DNA of 64,000 bases from Dictyobacter formicarum (GTDB taxonomy: Bacteria; Chloroflexota; Ktedonobacteria; Ktedonobacterales; Ktedonobacteraceae), in NCBI RefSeq assembly GCF_016587435.1, contig NZ_BNJJ01000008.1:248001-312000 (forward strand), read 5' to 3'. The notes under the pieces are model-generated. The model was not told the origin of the DNA. It searched no databases and was given only the letters and a program-made list of their open reading frames with translations. A program made the position numbers and the translations under genes. Position 1 is the stretch's first letter, and each line of letters begins with the position of its first letter. Below, in pieces: positions 26,871 through 35,838 of the stretch.

Positions 26871-27038
26871 TTAAGCGACGCCATGTTTCATGAGCACATG
26901 CACTTTGTACCGGTTAAAAGACCAGAATGACGCACCACATTGACATGAATAAGGATTAAGGATTTTGCGAATGATCAACGCCCAAAAACCTATTGCTGAC
27001 AAGAGCTCGACAAGTTGCAGCCACTGATTTGCCGTCAT
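26871..27038 (-). CDS. 55-residue membrane-anchored C2H2-finger microprotein
   Basis: The frame runs from ATG 27038 to TAA 26871. A perfect AGGAGG lies about 8 bases upstream, strong support for translation. The N-terminal half is one hydrophobic helix (residues 5-27, 'QWLQLVELLSAIGFWALIIRKIL'). The C-terminal half contains Cys-x-Cys-x12-His-x4-His ('CQCGASFWSFNRYKVHVLMKHG'), close to a classical C2H2 finger except for the one-residue Cys spacing. Such fingers are rare in bacteria and rarely tethered to a membrane. Function unknown. It is isolated in an accessory region between a hypothetical membrane protein and a pentapeptide protein. Confidence 0.65.
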   Translation of the reverse strand: MTANQWLQLVELLSAIGFWALIIRKILNPYSCQCGASFWSFNRYKVHVLMKHGVA

Positions 27039-27186
27039 CTTCTACACCTCCTGGTTGCTAGAACGTGCCATCGCTCCATAAGTATTTCTGTATCATTTAA
27101 TGGATACTATTGTCAAGCAGGCAACCAGATGCCCATCTCCTGCCGAGGTAGGCAAAATTCTCAATGAGTCATAACCTCTCTGGGGC

Positions 27187-27216
27187 TTGACATTTTTCAC
27201 ATTTTGTAACTATTGT
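27187..27216 (+). promoter_or_regulatory. Putative promoter of the pentapeptide gene
   Basis: TTGACA at 27187-27192, an 18-base spacer, then TATTGT at 27211-27216. A start near 27223 would give a leader of about 55 bases. Confidence 0.45.
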
Positions 27217-27277
27217 TCTATGTAACGCAGCGGGCTAAGAATACACATAGGCGAAAACCGGGTCAGGAGGCAAAGCG

Positions 27278-27721
27278 ATGGATAAATTTGACTTGATAAC
27301 CTTAATGCGGACAAGTCGGCCACGGCAATGGAATACGTGGCGCAGCGAACACACCGATGTTGGGTTAGATTTGTCGGGCCAGGATTTGAGTGGGGCTCAT
27401 TTTGGTGAGTTTGACCTCTCGTATATCAATTTCAATGGCACTGATCTGTCCGGGGCTGATATCAACCATGGTAGCCTGAACAGTGCCCAACTGGTGGGCG
27501 CTAATTTACGCGGGGCTAACCTGGCTGGGGCTGATTTAGGTGGTACTGACTGTAGGAATGCCTGTTTAGCTGAATGTGATATGCGGGGAGCCGATCTCAG
27601 CCATACCAATCTGGAGGATGCTGATTTGAGTGATGCTGATTTAATGGGAGCCTACCTGGAGGAAACTAACATTAGCCCTGCCCAGCTGGCTAAGGCTCGT
27701 CCTCGTTTCGATAACCTGTAA
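27278..27721 (+). CDS. Pentapeptide-repeat protein
   Basis: A 147-residue protein. After a 30-residue N-terminus it consists of consecutive A(D/N)LXX-type pentapeptides (about residues 30-135): 'LDLSGQDLSGAHF', 'GTDLSGADI', 'GANLRGANLAGADLGGTD', 'GADLSHTNLEDADLSDADLMGAYL'. These fold as a right-handed quadrilateral beta helix. Some members mimic DNA and protect gyrase, but most have no known role, and nothing here points to gyrase. 'GTDCRNACLAECD' places three cysteines within the helix. Shine-Dalgarno CAGGAGG lies well placed before the ATG. Monocistronic. Confidence 0.92.
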   Translation: MDKFDLITLMRTSRPRQWNTWRSEHTDVGLDLSGQDLSGAHFGEFDLSYINFNGTDLSGADINHGSLNSAQLVGANLRGANLAGADLGGTDCRNACLAECDMRGADLSHTNLEDADLSDADLMGAYLEETNISPAQLAKARPRFDNL

Positions 27722-27806
27722 TTTGTAATGTACTTGCTTTCCGCCGGGACAAGTATTTTTCAATCCGTCCAATTCGTCGTGACACACATACAGCGTGCTT
27801 CTCTTA

Positions 27807-27851
27807 AAGAAGGGTGGCCGTGAACGGAAAGGTTCCACTATCACCCTTCTT
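27807..27851. terminator. Hairpin AAGAAGGGTG/CACCCTTCTT
   Basis: A 10-bp perfect stem with an inner partly paired loop (GTGAAC...GGTTCCAC), between the convergent pentapeptide and hypothetical membrane protein genes. Confidence 0.6.
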
Positions 27852-27879
27852 CTACTTCTCATAGAAGCCTCTCATGTTT

Positions 27880-29367
27880 TTATTGACTGCTGGTGGGCTG
27901 CATACTTTTAAGATTTCCCGTATACTGGTCTGATTTCTTTTGTAACTGATTGACGACTAGATTAGGCGTCAGGCCAAAGGTGGCGGCCACCACAAAATTG
28001 CTGAGAATACTCTTGATACTATAGAGATCATCAAAGCTGATTACTTTGGCAACAATTAAAACACCAATGATGGCGGCTAAACCTGAGAGTAAGGGAACTA
28101 CGATTAAGCGAGCGGTTCCCAGACCATAATCATCTATATCATTAGCTGTTTGCGATTCCTGGTACAGGCGACCAAAGAGCCCTACCAGAGCACCGATCAG
28201 GCCGATAACAATGATACCTATGAGGTGTTGGGGCTTTATATGAATAATAATAGCAACCTGTGTTGCTATATATGTGGTTAACCCTACGAGCATCATGGTA
28301 CTCATGAGCCGGTTGCGCGTCGTAATTAAGCCGTTCCAATTATTCGTATTAAAGCTGTTAATCATTTCACGGATGAGCTGCAGTATGGCTCGTGCCTGGA
28401 TTTGTTTGTTCTGTATGTTGTCTGTTGGTGGAATGCTATTGGATGGTTCTTGATCTTTATCGAGAAGAGGGGAAGGAGTAACAGGCTGCACGGGGAGCGC
28501 ATTAGTCGATGGATGGGATGGTGTTGCTGGCGTTAATGTGTTACTGCCTATATCAGTGGTGCTGACAGATGAATTCAGGGCAGGGGTGAGATACGGGATA
28601 GTGCTCTCGGAGATTGCAGACAGCGCTATCCGCAATTTGTTTTCCCACTCATCGTTATTGGCAATATTGGATTGATTCAGGCGCATATTGTCATAGATAG
28701 CGTCCTGAAGAACTTTCTCAATGGGTTCAAGCGTAATCAACAATTCTTCAGCCTGGTTCATGAGGTTCCATAGCTTTATATAACCAGTGCCGATGATCCA
28801 GGTTGGAGTTTGTTCCATCAGTGCAGCGTAAATCGCATTCCGATAGGATAAGATTAATGTCTGCCGTCTAATAGCCTGATGATCATTGTCTCCTGTAGTT
28901 GGTGCTAAGGCCTTAGATGGCTGGTTGTTGATTGATAACGATGTGGCTGTACTTTGTTTGTTGCCGGGAACCTTTTTGAGCCGGTTTAGCAAGTTATATG
29001 TTTCCTGTTGCACTGTATCATCAGGAAAGGCTGTGGCAATATAATAATCCAGGTAGTTGAGGCGTTTACACAACGCGTTATAGCTGTTGGCATTGGCGAG
29101 ATCAACCGCTGTAAAGCGTCGAAAGATGGATGCCAGTATGATCCATAATAAGCATGCGCCCAGGGTTCCAACGCCAAAAGGTAGAAATGTTTCTGACCAG
29201 GGAAGCACCTGTATCTGAGACCATGTGACGATAAAAATAATGGCACTTATCAGCGAAGCCGCGATAGGAATAATCGGCAAAAAGTATTGAAACGCTGCCG
29301 ACCAGCTCGCAGTGTAAGGAGCGTTAATTGTCACTATTTCTAAAAAAATTTCATCTGTGCTCTCCAT
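27880..29367 (-). CDS. Hypothetical membrane protein with cytoplasmic central domain
   Basis: A 495-residue protein with two hydrophobic helices near the N-terminus ('FLPIIPIAASLISAIIFIVTW', 'FGVGTLGACLLWIILASIF') and about four at the C-terminus ('STMMLVGLTTYIATQVAIII', 'LIGIIVIGLIGALVGLFGRLY', 'LIVVPLLSGLAAIIGVLIVA', 'FVVAATFGLTPNLVV'). The long middle region (about 90-370) is hydrophilic with helical stretches and a Pro/Ser/Thr-rich linker (about 280-320). Family not recognised. Good ribosome site (AGGAGG) before the ATG. Single gene. Confidence 0.75.
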   Translation of the reverse strand: MESTDEIFLEIVTINAPYTASWSAAFQYFLPIIPIAASLISAIIFIVTWSQIQVLPWSETFLPFGVGTLGACLLWIILASIFRRFTAVDLANANSYNALCKRLNYLDYYIATAFPDDTVQQETYNLLNRLKKVPGNKQSTATSLSINNQPSKALAPTTGDNDHQAIRRQTLILSYRNAIYAALMEQTPTWIIGTGYIKLWNLMNQAEELLITLEPIEKVLQDAIYDNMRLNQSNIANNDEWENKLRIALSAISESTIPYLTPALNSSVSTTDIGSNTLTPATPSHPSTNALPVQPVTPSPLLDKDQEPSNSIPPTDNIQNKQIQARAILQLIREMINSFNTNNWNGLITTRNRLMSTMMLVGLTTYIATQVAIIIHIKPQHLIGIIVIGLIGALVGLFGRLYQESQTANDIDDYGLGTARLIVVPLLSGLAAIIGVLIVAKVISFDDLYSIKSILSNFVVAATFGLTPNLVVNQLQKKSDQYTGNLKSMQPTSSQ

Positions 29368-29429
29368 TATCTCCTCCTTTTAGATGCGTTTTTTTATGAA
29401 ACGCGAGGAAGAATGGTAATTGGGGCATT

Positions 29430-29635
29430 AAAAGTACAGGCGGGCACATGCGCGCCCGGGACCTTTTTATATGTTGGTGCAGCATTCGCGCAAAAGCGCG
29501 AATGCTGCACCAACATATAAAAAGAACTTTTGAGCGCTGTAAGCGCGTAGTGTCATAGGTGCTGACGAGGATGTCGGGGACATCATCTCCTTGCCTCAGC
29601 TTGAAGGCGCGAAACGTCTGGCTTTCGGCCACACT
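29430..29635. repeat. Palindromic intergenic element, copy E (long flank variant)
   Basis: Hairpin arms 29463-29491 / 29496-29524 (29 bp, perfect, starting CTTTTTATATGTTGGTGCAG), loop AAAA. The right flank GCGCGTAGTGTCATAGGTGC continues through a roughly 45-bp insert (GACGAGGATGTCGGGGACAT and onward) to GCTTGAAGGCGCGAAA. The same insert occurs, inverted, in copy I. The right end GGCCACACTC resembles the terminal repeat of other copies. Confidence 0.88.
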
Positions 29636-29703
29636 CTTATATACAATATTTTATTATCAGTTAATTCTATCCAGAAAACAATAGAAATAGATTATGAGGT
29701 GCT

Positions 29704-30582
29704 ATGGAAGTAAAGGACCAGTATCTACGGCATATCTGTCGCAGCTATCCTGAGTTATCTGTAGATAATATGAAGTTTGTGCAGCATGGACAGAATAATG
29801 ATGTCCTCATTGTTAATGATGAATTTATTTTTCGTTTTCCAAAGTATCGCGCTGGTTTGCGGCAATTGGAGATCGAGGTAGCTCTCCTACGGTTTCTGCG
29901 GAATATTATCATGTTGCCAATACCGCAGATTCTGTTTGATAATCTCTCTGCCCAGACGATTGGCGAGGCGTTTGTCGGTTATCGTATGCTGGCCGGCCAA
30001 CCATTCTGGCGCCAGACGTTCCTGGCGATTACGGATGAGGAGACATTGGACCGCCTGGCCCGGCAATTAGCCCTCTTCCTGCAGCAACTGCATTCTATCC
30101 CTGTGTCGACGTTACCGGCAGATGCCTTGCCACTCTTCAATACATATGCCGAGTGCCTGGATATATACACACGCATGCATGAACGCTGCTTCCCTTTTAT
30201 GCGGGCTAAGGCCCGGAAGCAGGTGAGCGACCACTTTGAGCGCTTTCTGGCTGAGTCCGATAATTTTTCTTTCGCGCCAGTGCTCAAGCATGGCGACTTT
30301 GGGGATAGCAATATTTTATACTCCGCTGAGCAACGGTCGATCAGTGGCGTCATCGATTTTGGTGGCATGGGATTGGGCGATCCGGCCTATGATTTTGCTG
30401 GTTTGCTTAGCTGTTATGGGGAGCCTTTTGTGCGCCGCTGTATTACCGTATATCCTGAAGTAGCCCAATTTTGGGGACGCATCACCTTTTATCAGGGTAC
30501 ATTCGCGCTGCTCGAAGCATTGTTTGGTCTGGAAAACAACGATCAGCAGGCTTTCGAGAGCGGTATCGCCGCTTATCGATGA
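29704..30582 (+). CDS. Aminoglycoside-phosphotransferase-family kinase
   Basis: A 292-residue APH/ChoK-fold phosphotransferase. The catalytic loop 'KHGDFGDSNILY' (near residues 196-207) and the metal-binding 'GVIDFGGMGLGDPAYDFAGL' (near 217-236) are intact, and an N-terminal beta sheet with 'EFIFRFPKYRAGLRQLEIEVALL' supplies the ATP-side lysine region. The family covers antibiotic kinases but also kinases of choline, homoserine and other metabolites; resistance should not be assumed. Immediately followed in the same direction by a GNAT gene. Confidence 0.88.
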   Translation: MEVKDQYLRHICRSYPELSVDNMKFVQHGQNNDVLIVNDEFIFRFPKYRAGLRQLEIEVALLRFLRNIIMLPIPQILFDNLSAQTIGEAFVGYRMLAGQPFWRQTFLAITDEETLDRLARQLALFLQQLHSIPVSTLPADALPLFNTYAECLDIYTRMHERCFPFMRAKARKQVSDHFERFLAESDNFSFAPVLKHGDFGDSNILYSAEQRSISGVIDFGGMGLGDPAYDFAGLLSCYGEPFVRRCITVYPEVAQFWGRITFYQGTFALLEALFGLENNDQQAFESGIAAYR

Positions 30583-30731
30583 TTTGATGCTGACAATCAC
30601 TATAATTTGAAAGGCATTCACTTGCTATGACCGCTGCTCGCAATACGTTGGAGTTTGCCCGGACCGTATAGACATAATTGTTCAGGTGTTTTATGATAAC
30701 CCCATCCATAGCTATAAAGGATGAGATAAGA

Positions 30732-31253
30732 ATGATACGCGGCGAAAAAATTTGTTTGCGACCTTTGCGGCGCTCCGATCTGGATCTTCTGCACGAGCAT
30801 GCCAACGATCCCGAGTTTGAGGGCGAGTATAATAACTTCGGCTTGAAGCGCGATCGGCACTTATTAGCAGCTTTTGAAGAGGATGGTTTGCTGAACTCAC
30901 AGTTTGCCAACCTGGTTGTTACGACCCCAGATGATCAATTTTTGGGTATAGTAAGTTATCATCCAGCTCGTTATGGACCTGAAGCAAGTATTGCCTATAA
31001 TATAGGTATCAGCCTGGCACCCGAGCAGCGAGGGAAAGGCTATGGGGGAGAGGCGCAAAAGTTGCTGGCCGACTATCTCTTCAAAACGTATCCGATCATG
31101 CGTGTCGAAGCCTCCACAGATGTAACCAATATCGCGGAGCAGCGTGCGTTGGCAGAGGCTGGCTTTACCCGTGAAGCCACAGTGCGCAAGGCACAATGGC
31201 GTGGGGGAGCGTGGCATGACTTGCTTATATATAGCAAGCTGCGCGGCGAATAG
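30732..31253 (+). CDS. GNAT acetyltransferase (RimJ/RimL-like)
   Basis: A 173-residue enzyme with 'MIRGEKICLRPLRRSDLDLLHEHANDPEF' at the N-terminus, as in RimJ/RimL-type acetyltransferases, acetyl-CoA motif 'GISLAPEQRGKGYGGEAQKLLADYLF' and 'EASTDVTNIAEQRALAEAGFTREATVRKAQWRGGAWHDLLIYS'. The start at ATG 30732 matches the usual family N-terminus and has AAGGA 10 bases upstream; an upstream ATG in frame does not. Likely acetylates a protein N-terminus or a small molecule. Downstream of, and probably co-transcribed with, the APH gene. Confidence 0.88.
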   Translation: MIRGEKICLRPLRRSDLDLLHEHANDPEFEGEYNNFGLKRDRHLLAAFEEDGLLNSQFANLVVTTPDDQFLGIVSYHPARYGPEASIAYNIGISLAPEQRGKGYGGEAQKLLADYLFKTYPIMRVEASTDVTNIAEQRALAEAGFTREATVRKAQWRGGAWHDLLIYSKLRGE

Positions 31254-31259
31254 GCTTCT

Positions 31260-31306
31260 TGTGGTATACATAGAAATGCTCATTGCGCATTTCTATGTAT
31301 ACCACA
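31260..31306. terminator. Bidirectional terminator with 20-bp perfect stem
   Basis: Arms TGTGGTATACATAGAAATGC / GCATTTCTATGTATACCACA with a 7-base loop, followed by TTTTTTAT. It lies exactly between the convergent GNAT and YitJ-type genes, 6 and 4 bases from their stops. Confidence 0.85.
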
Positions 31307-31310
31307 TTTT

Positions 31311-33215
31311 TTATGGCTTTGCGGTTCGCTGGCGGATGTAGGGGATGAGCTCGCCAATTAATTCAAAGCGGTCTAGCGGCATGATATAGGCACCCTGAAC
31401 CAGGGGTCGTAGCTTATCGAACAGTTCTTTGATGATTTCCAGGCCGACGGCCCCACCAGCGTCGCCGGCCTGGCTCAGGCGATTGCGCACTTCCTCCGGA
31501 ATGACGATTCCCGGCACCTCGTTGTGGAATTTTTCAGCCTGCTGATAGGAGTGCAGGGGCTGTAAACCTATCAGCAGCGGAATCGGAATTTCGCCGTATT
31601 GTTCTTTGTACTTGTTGATAAAGTGCAGGAAGGTGCCAGCGTCAAAGACTGGTTGCGTCATAATATATTGCGCCCCACTGGCGATTTTGCGTTGTAGACG
31701 CTCTAGCTCTAGATCCAGATCAGTGGCGGCCGGATTAGCGGCGCAGCCAATAAAGAAGGAAGAGGACGCTGCCAGCTTACGTCGATTGCCGTCGAGACCT
31801 TTATTTAAGTTGTTCAATATTGAGATGAGGCCGATGCTATCGACATCCCAGATGCCAGTGGAGTTGGGAAAATCGCCATGGCTGGGCGGATCGCCAGTGA
31901 CGGCCAGGATATTGCGAATATCGGTGGCATGGGCGCCAATCACATCGCTCTGAACGGCCATCAAGTTGCGGTCACGCGGCGTAAAGTGGACGATGGTTTC
32001 GATCCCTGCGTTTTGCTGAATCAGGCGGGCGGCCGCTACATTATTCATCCTGACACGAGCCATCGCATTATCGGTGATATTAATGGTATCGGCTCCACTC
32101 TCACGGATAAATGTGGCGTTCTGCAGGAAGCGTGTGAATTTAACGCTTCTGGGTGGACTCATTTCAATGCTAATGACAAAGCAACCTTCCTGCAGGCGTG
32201 CCGCCAGCTGGGTGGTTGGTCCTTCTTCCGAGCCCTGGGCCGTATTTTCCTGCATGCGTTCACGCAGAGCTTCTAATGTGGTTGTGGTTGGCTGTGTTTC
32301 TGCTTCGGGCGCAATTGTTGGGGCCAGCTCACTCAATACCTCATGCATGGCGGCGATGTGCCTGGGAGTCGTGCCACAGCAGCCTCCGATCATGCGCACA
32401 CCGATACCCAGGAAACGCCGTGTATACTCGGCAAAGTATTCGGGCGTGGCCACATAAATAAAGCGATTTCCCACCCTTCTGGGCAGGCCGGCGTTTGGTT
32501 GCACGGCCACAAAGAAATCATCTGTAATGTAGCTGCACATGTTCTTGGCCACATCGAACATACTGGCGGGACCCAGGGCGCAGTTGACGCCAAAGATATT
32601 AGCTCCCAGGTCGCGCAACGTGCGGGCCACCGTATGCGCATCTTCACCGCTGGTAATCATGCCATCTTCCCCAAACGTCATCAAGGCGACGACCGGCAGA
32701 TCAGTAACGCTACGGACTGCCATCAGGGCCTCGCGCATCTCGGCCAGGTCCGACATTGTTTCGATAATCAGCAGATCCACACCGCTTTGTAGCAAGGCCG
32801 CGGTTTGCTCGGCAAAGGCAGCACGTGCATCCGCAGGCTGGATGTTGCCGATGGGGGCCAGGGGGCTACCCAGAGGACCAATATTTCCGGCCAGGAAAAT
32901 TGGTTGTTCGCTCAATTCGCGCACTTCGCGAGCCACTTTGGCGCCAGCCCGGTTGATCTCGACGACCTGGCCCTCCAGGCCATATTCGGCAAGTCGGTAA
33001 CGATTAGCCCCGAAGGTATTTGTTTCAATAATCTGGGCACCGGCGGTCACATAATCTAGATGAATAGACTTAATGAGCTCAGGATCGGTGAGATTCAGAT
33101 GCTCAAAACACCGTTCATACGAAATTCCACGCGCATAGAGCTCTGTCCCCATTCCGCCATCACATAATAGTGGACCATTGCGTAATCGCTCTAGAAATGG
33201 ATTGTTTCTTTGCAT
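31311..33215 (-). CDS. yitJ: Bifunctional homocysteine S-methyltransferase / methylenetetrahydrofolate reductase
   Basis: A 634-residue fusion like Bacillus YitJ. The N-terminal domain (1 to about 300) is a Zn-dependent homocysteine methyltransferase: 'DGGMGTELYARG', Cys212 ('GVNCALGP') and Cys279-Cys280 ('GGCCGTTPRHI') are the zinc ligands. The C-terminal domain (about 345-630) is a FAD-binding MTHFR: 'ISIEMSPPRS', 'NITDNAMARVRMN', 'AVTGDPPSHGDFPN', 'YIMTQPVFD'. It would reduce methylene-THF to methyl-THF and methylate homocysteine to methionine, or use another methyl donor. The cobalamin-binding part of MetH is absent. Single gene. Confidence 0.93.
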   Translation of the reverse strand: MQRNNPFLERLRNGPLLCDGGMGTELYARGISYERCFEHLNLTDPELIKSIHLDYVTAGAQIIETNTFGANRYRLAEYGLEGQVVEINRAGAKVAREVRELSEQPIFLAGNIGPLGSPLAPIGNIQPADARAAFAEQTAALLQSGVDLLIIETMSDLAEMREALMAVRSVTDLPVVALMTFGEDGMITSGEDAHTVARTLRDLGANIFGVNCALGPASMFDVAKNMCSYITDDFFVAVQPNAGLPRRVGNRFIYVATPEYFAEYTRRFLGIGVRMIGGCCGTTPRHIAAMHEVLSELAPTIAPEAETQPTTTTLEALRERMQENTAQGSEEGPTTQLAARLQEGCFVISIEMSPPRSVKFTRFLQNATFIRESGADTINITDNAMARVRMNNVAAARLIQQNAGIETIVHFTPRDRNLMAVQSDVIGAHATDIRNILAVTGDPPSHGDFPNSTGIWDVDSIGLISILNNLNKGLDGNRRKLAASSSFFIGCAANPAATDLDLELERLQRKIASGAQYIMTQPVFDAGTFLHFINKYKEQYGEIPIPLLIGLQPLHSYQQAEKFHNEVPGIVIPEEVRNRLSQAGDAGGAVGLEIIKELFDKLRPLVQGAYIMPLDRFELIGELIPYIRQRTAKP

Positions 33216-33528
33216 TGTTGATCTAACGCTTTCTTAGCAATGGAACATGTGCTGATATCCCAACATTTGGTTATCTGCCGCATCAGATTAATCTCAATAT
33301 GTAAATAGGCAGGTGCGATCTTTTGCTGTTTACTGCTATTGAGTTTTATTGACAGCAGTATACCACATCTTTGTACAGAAATATGGTTGGTAGTGGTGAA
33401 TCTCAGCGGTCCAGGCCACATTTTCCTTGTGGCTCCATCTTGTCGGTTGTTGTTTAGATCCTACACAATACATCTTTGTGGCCCTGGCCTGCTATGTGTA
33501 GGAAGCCTGCTGAATGCCTATAGGTCGC
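33216..33528. other. Spacer upstream of the yitJ-type gene
   Basis: Mixed composition, holding the yitJ promoter side and the end of the ComB-like gene. I looked for S-box (SAM) or T-box riboswitch features and saw none. Confidence 0.4.
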
Positions 33529-34293
33529 TTAAATTTCGACGAGTTGGGATGCCGGATGGACAAGCTGTAGGAGCCCTGTTTCGCTTTCAACGCCCGTCAC
33601 CATAGGCACACAGGTGCTCTTGTTTCTGGCGAGGCAGTATTCCAGGTCTTTCTGCTGACCAGTGGCGAGAAGATCGAGAGAAGATTGTGCTTTTTCGAGC
33701 AGAATGGCGGGGGGATAGTTTTCGTACAAGGTAATCGCTCCCCAGGCGCTGTCATGGATTTGGATCTCGGGACACTGGCGTAGCAGTTCCTGTGCCAGGT
33801 AGCCTGCACAGGCGGCATCTTCCAGTGCAAAGTAGCCATATTCGGCGGCGCAGAGAATAACGATGTTGCTCTGGCGTTCCTGTGCCAGTTTGAGTGCCTT
33901 GCTTGTCACAGCGGTCCCATTATAAAAACAACCCGCCAGGCGGGTGCTTTTTTCAGGACAGGCAAAGAGGGCGCGTGTACCATTGCTGGTAGTGAGCACC
34001 AGTTCGAGATTGCTGAGGTTCATGGTTGCGAACTGGGCCGGCGAGTTTCCGCAGTCAAATCCAGGCGGGGTTTTCGTATGGCGCTCTCCACACAAGATAC
34101 GTCCGGGAACTTTGCGGCCAGAGGACAATGCCTGCTCAAGGGTCTGGGCTGCCAGTACCTGCCTGGCACCTTGCTCAAACATAACAGTCATAGTAGTGGT
34201 TGCACGCATTACATCGATGATAATATAAATATCTTCTACAGACGGTTTAACAAAGCCAAGTTCGGCCGGATTAAAATAAATTCTGAGCTGCAA
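33529..34293 (-). CDS. 2-phosphosulfolactate phosphatase family (ComB-like)
   Basis: A 254-residue ComB-family protein. Diagnostic segments are 'YIIIDVMRATTTMTVMFEQGA' near the N-terminus, 'LCGERHTKTPPGFDCGNSPAQF', 'TTSNGTRAL' and 'ALEDAACAGYLAQEL'. ComB in methanogens dephosphorylates phosphosulfolactate for coenzyme M synthesis. Bacteria outside that pathway carry homologues of unknown substrate, and no other CoM gene is present here, so function is left at family level. GAGGAG lies 8 bases before a TTG (34293), a better start than the ATG nine codons upstream. Confidence 0.85.
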   Translation of the reverse strand: MQLRIYFNPAELGFVKPSVEDIYIIIDVMRATTTMTVMFEQGARQVLAAQTLEQALSSGRKVPGRILCGERHTKTPPGFDCGNSPAQFATMNLSNLELVLTTSNGTRALFACPEKSTRLAGCFYNGTAVTSKALKLAQERQSNIVILCAAEYGYFALEDAACAGYLAQELLRQCPEIQIHDSAWGAITLYENYPPAILLEKAQSSLDLLATGQQKDLEYCLARNKSTCVPMVTGVESETGLLQLVHPASQLVEI

Positions 34294-34448
34294 ACGGGTT
34301 CTCCTCGTATACTTTTCCACATTACATAGGTGAGTCGCTCAAGGTGGGGTCAACCTCCATCTCTACTATACACGATTCTGAGCAGATTGCCATTACAGAA
34401 GTTGAGGATAAAACTCCTGCGAATTATGTATATAATGCCCACTGAACG

Positions 34449-34660
34449 TGTTGTTTTCCCATGGCCATCCCATCCCAGTGGCCATGGGAAGCAAAGCGCC
34501 CCCTTGCGGGCGTCCGCATGCGCGGCCGCACTGTTTTTTATTATGTGGTGTAGAATATGCGCGCCACGCACGCATATTCTACACCACATAATAAAAGTGT
34601 TTGAGCGCCGTAGGCGCGTAGTGTCAGGGGCCGAAGGCACGAAAAGCAGGGGAGTCAAAA
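34449..34660. repeat. Palindromic intergenic element, copy G
   Basis: Hairpin arms 34536-34561 / 34571-34596 (26 bp, perfect, starting TTTTATTATGTGGTGTAG). Left flank CATGGGAAGCAAAGCGCCCC and GTCCGCATGCGCGGCCGCAC; right flank GCGCCGTAGGCGCGTAGTGT and AGGGGCCGAAGGCACGAAAA. Lies in the divergent spacer between the ComB-like and ADP-ribosylglycohydrolase genes, so not every copy is at a 3' end. Confidence 0.9.
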
Positions 34661-34722
34661 TATGATATAGTAAAACCATTCTATCATCTTTGCTATGCTA
34701 AATTCAGAGAGTATGTACATAT

Positions 34723-35763
34723 ATGCAAAATTCTATCGATAGAAGTCACCATACGCAACGCGCATCAGGTTGTCTCTTTGGGGCCGCTTATGGAGACGCT
34801 CTGGGTGCGGATACCGAGTTTCTTTCTGTTGACGAAATTCTCCACCGTTATCCTCCCACCGGACCTCGTGAGCTGGCGCAAAGCTCTCCAGTTCGTGTGA
34901 CCGATGATACCCAGATGATGCTGGCGGTAGGAGAAGCCTTGCTGACGGCTGCACAACCTTATTCTATCAAGACGCTGGAAGATCCTTTGCGCGATGCTTT
35001 TGTAGCCTGGAATGAAAGCTCCGAGAATAATCGTGCTCCTGGCATGACTTGTATCCAGGCTTGCAATTATCTGGCCTGTGGCTTGCCGTGGTATAAGGCC
35101 ACGATCAGCCAATCTAAAGGCTGCGGTGCCAATATGCGTGTGGCTCCGGTTGGCTTGCTGACTGCTGCCAATAGCGGAGTGACGGCCCAGGGTCGCGCCG
35201 CGATTGCGCAATTTCAAGCGGCGCTAACGCATGGCCATCCAACTGGCCTGGCGGCAGCCGATCTCACGGCTCGGGCGATTGCTGAACTGATCGCGGGTAC
35301 CGATCCGTCCAGTTTGCCCGAGCGCTTGATTGACTATGCACATAGTCAGCGCTCCATCTATCACGCCGACTGGCTGGGTCCACTCTGGCGTCGGCCGGCC
35401 ATTCAGTCACCTGAAAGCTTTATAGAACGCGGTTGGGATGAATGCCTGGTGGTCCTGGAGCGTCTGCGTCAGGCTGTGCAGACGCCGGATCGCGAAGGTG
35501 ATCCTTGCCGGATTACCGGAGCTGGTTGGGTCGCTGAAGAAGCCCTGGTCACAGGGCTGTATTGTTTTTTGCTGTATCCTGAAGATCCTGTCTCAGCTAT
35601 TCAGCGTGCCGCTGTCAGTTCTGGCGATTCCGACTCGATCGCCTGCCTGACGGGTGCGTTTGCGGGTGCGTATCTGGGCATGAGTGCCTGGCCAGCTGCG
35701 TGGCAGATGCGCATTGAATATCGCGAGCGGCTGGCTCGTCTGGGCGAAGCCTGGGATAGCTAG
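34723..35763 (+). CDS. ADP-ribosylglycohydrolase family protein
   Basis: A 346-residue DraG-like hydrolase. Metal-site residues are visible: 'VTDDTQMML' (about 59-67), 'GCGANMRVAPVG' and 'GDSDSIACLTGAFAGAYLG' near the C-terminus, with 'GCLFGAAYGDALGADTEF' opening the fold. The family removes ADP-ribose from arginine (DraG) or other acceptors, with two Mg/Mn ions. No DraT or toxin partner is adjacent, so the target is unknown. Convergent with an SDR gene 75 bases on. Confidence 0.9.
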   Translation: MQNSIDRSHHTQRASGCLFGAAYGDALGADTEFLSVDEILHRYPPTGPRELAQSSPVRVTDDTQMMLAVGEALLTAAQPYSIKTLEDPLRDAFVAWNESSENNRAPGMTCIQACNYLACGLPWYKATISQSKGCGANMRVAPVGLLTAANSGVTAQGRAAIAQFQAALTHGHPTGLAAADLTARAIAELIAGTDPSSLPERLIDYAHSQRSIYHADWLGPLWRRPAIQSPESFIERGWDECLVVLERLRQAVQTPDREGDPCRITGAGWVAEEALVTGLYCFLLYPEDPVSAIQRAAVSSGDSDSIACLTGAFAGAYLGMSAWPAAWQMRIEYRERLARLGEAWDS

Positions 35764-35838
35764 CTGTTTGTTATCTCGGGCTCACTTATTTTGCCGCAGC
35801 CTCTATCCGGCCAACGATCATTCGAGATCTGGTGACCC

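Noticed and set aside
29704..30582. Antibiotic-resistance call for the APH-fold kinase
   Set aside because: The fold covers many metabolite kinases and no resistance-specific motif or context is present.
33216..33528. SAM or T-box riboswitch upstream of the yitJ-type gene
   Set aside because: No conserved core or terminator/antiterminator pair was seen in the leader.
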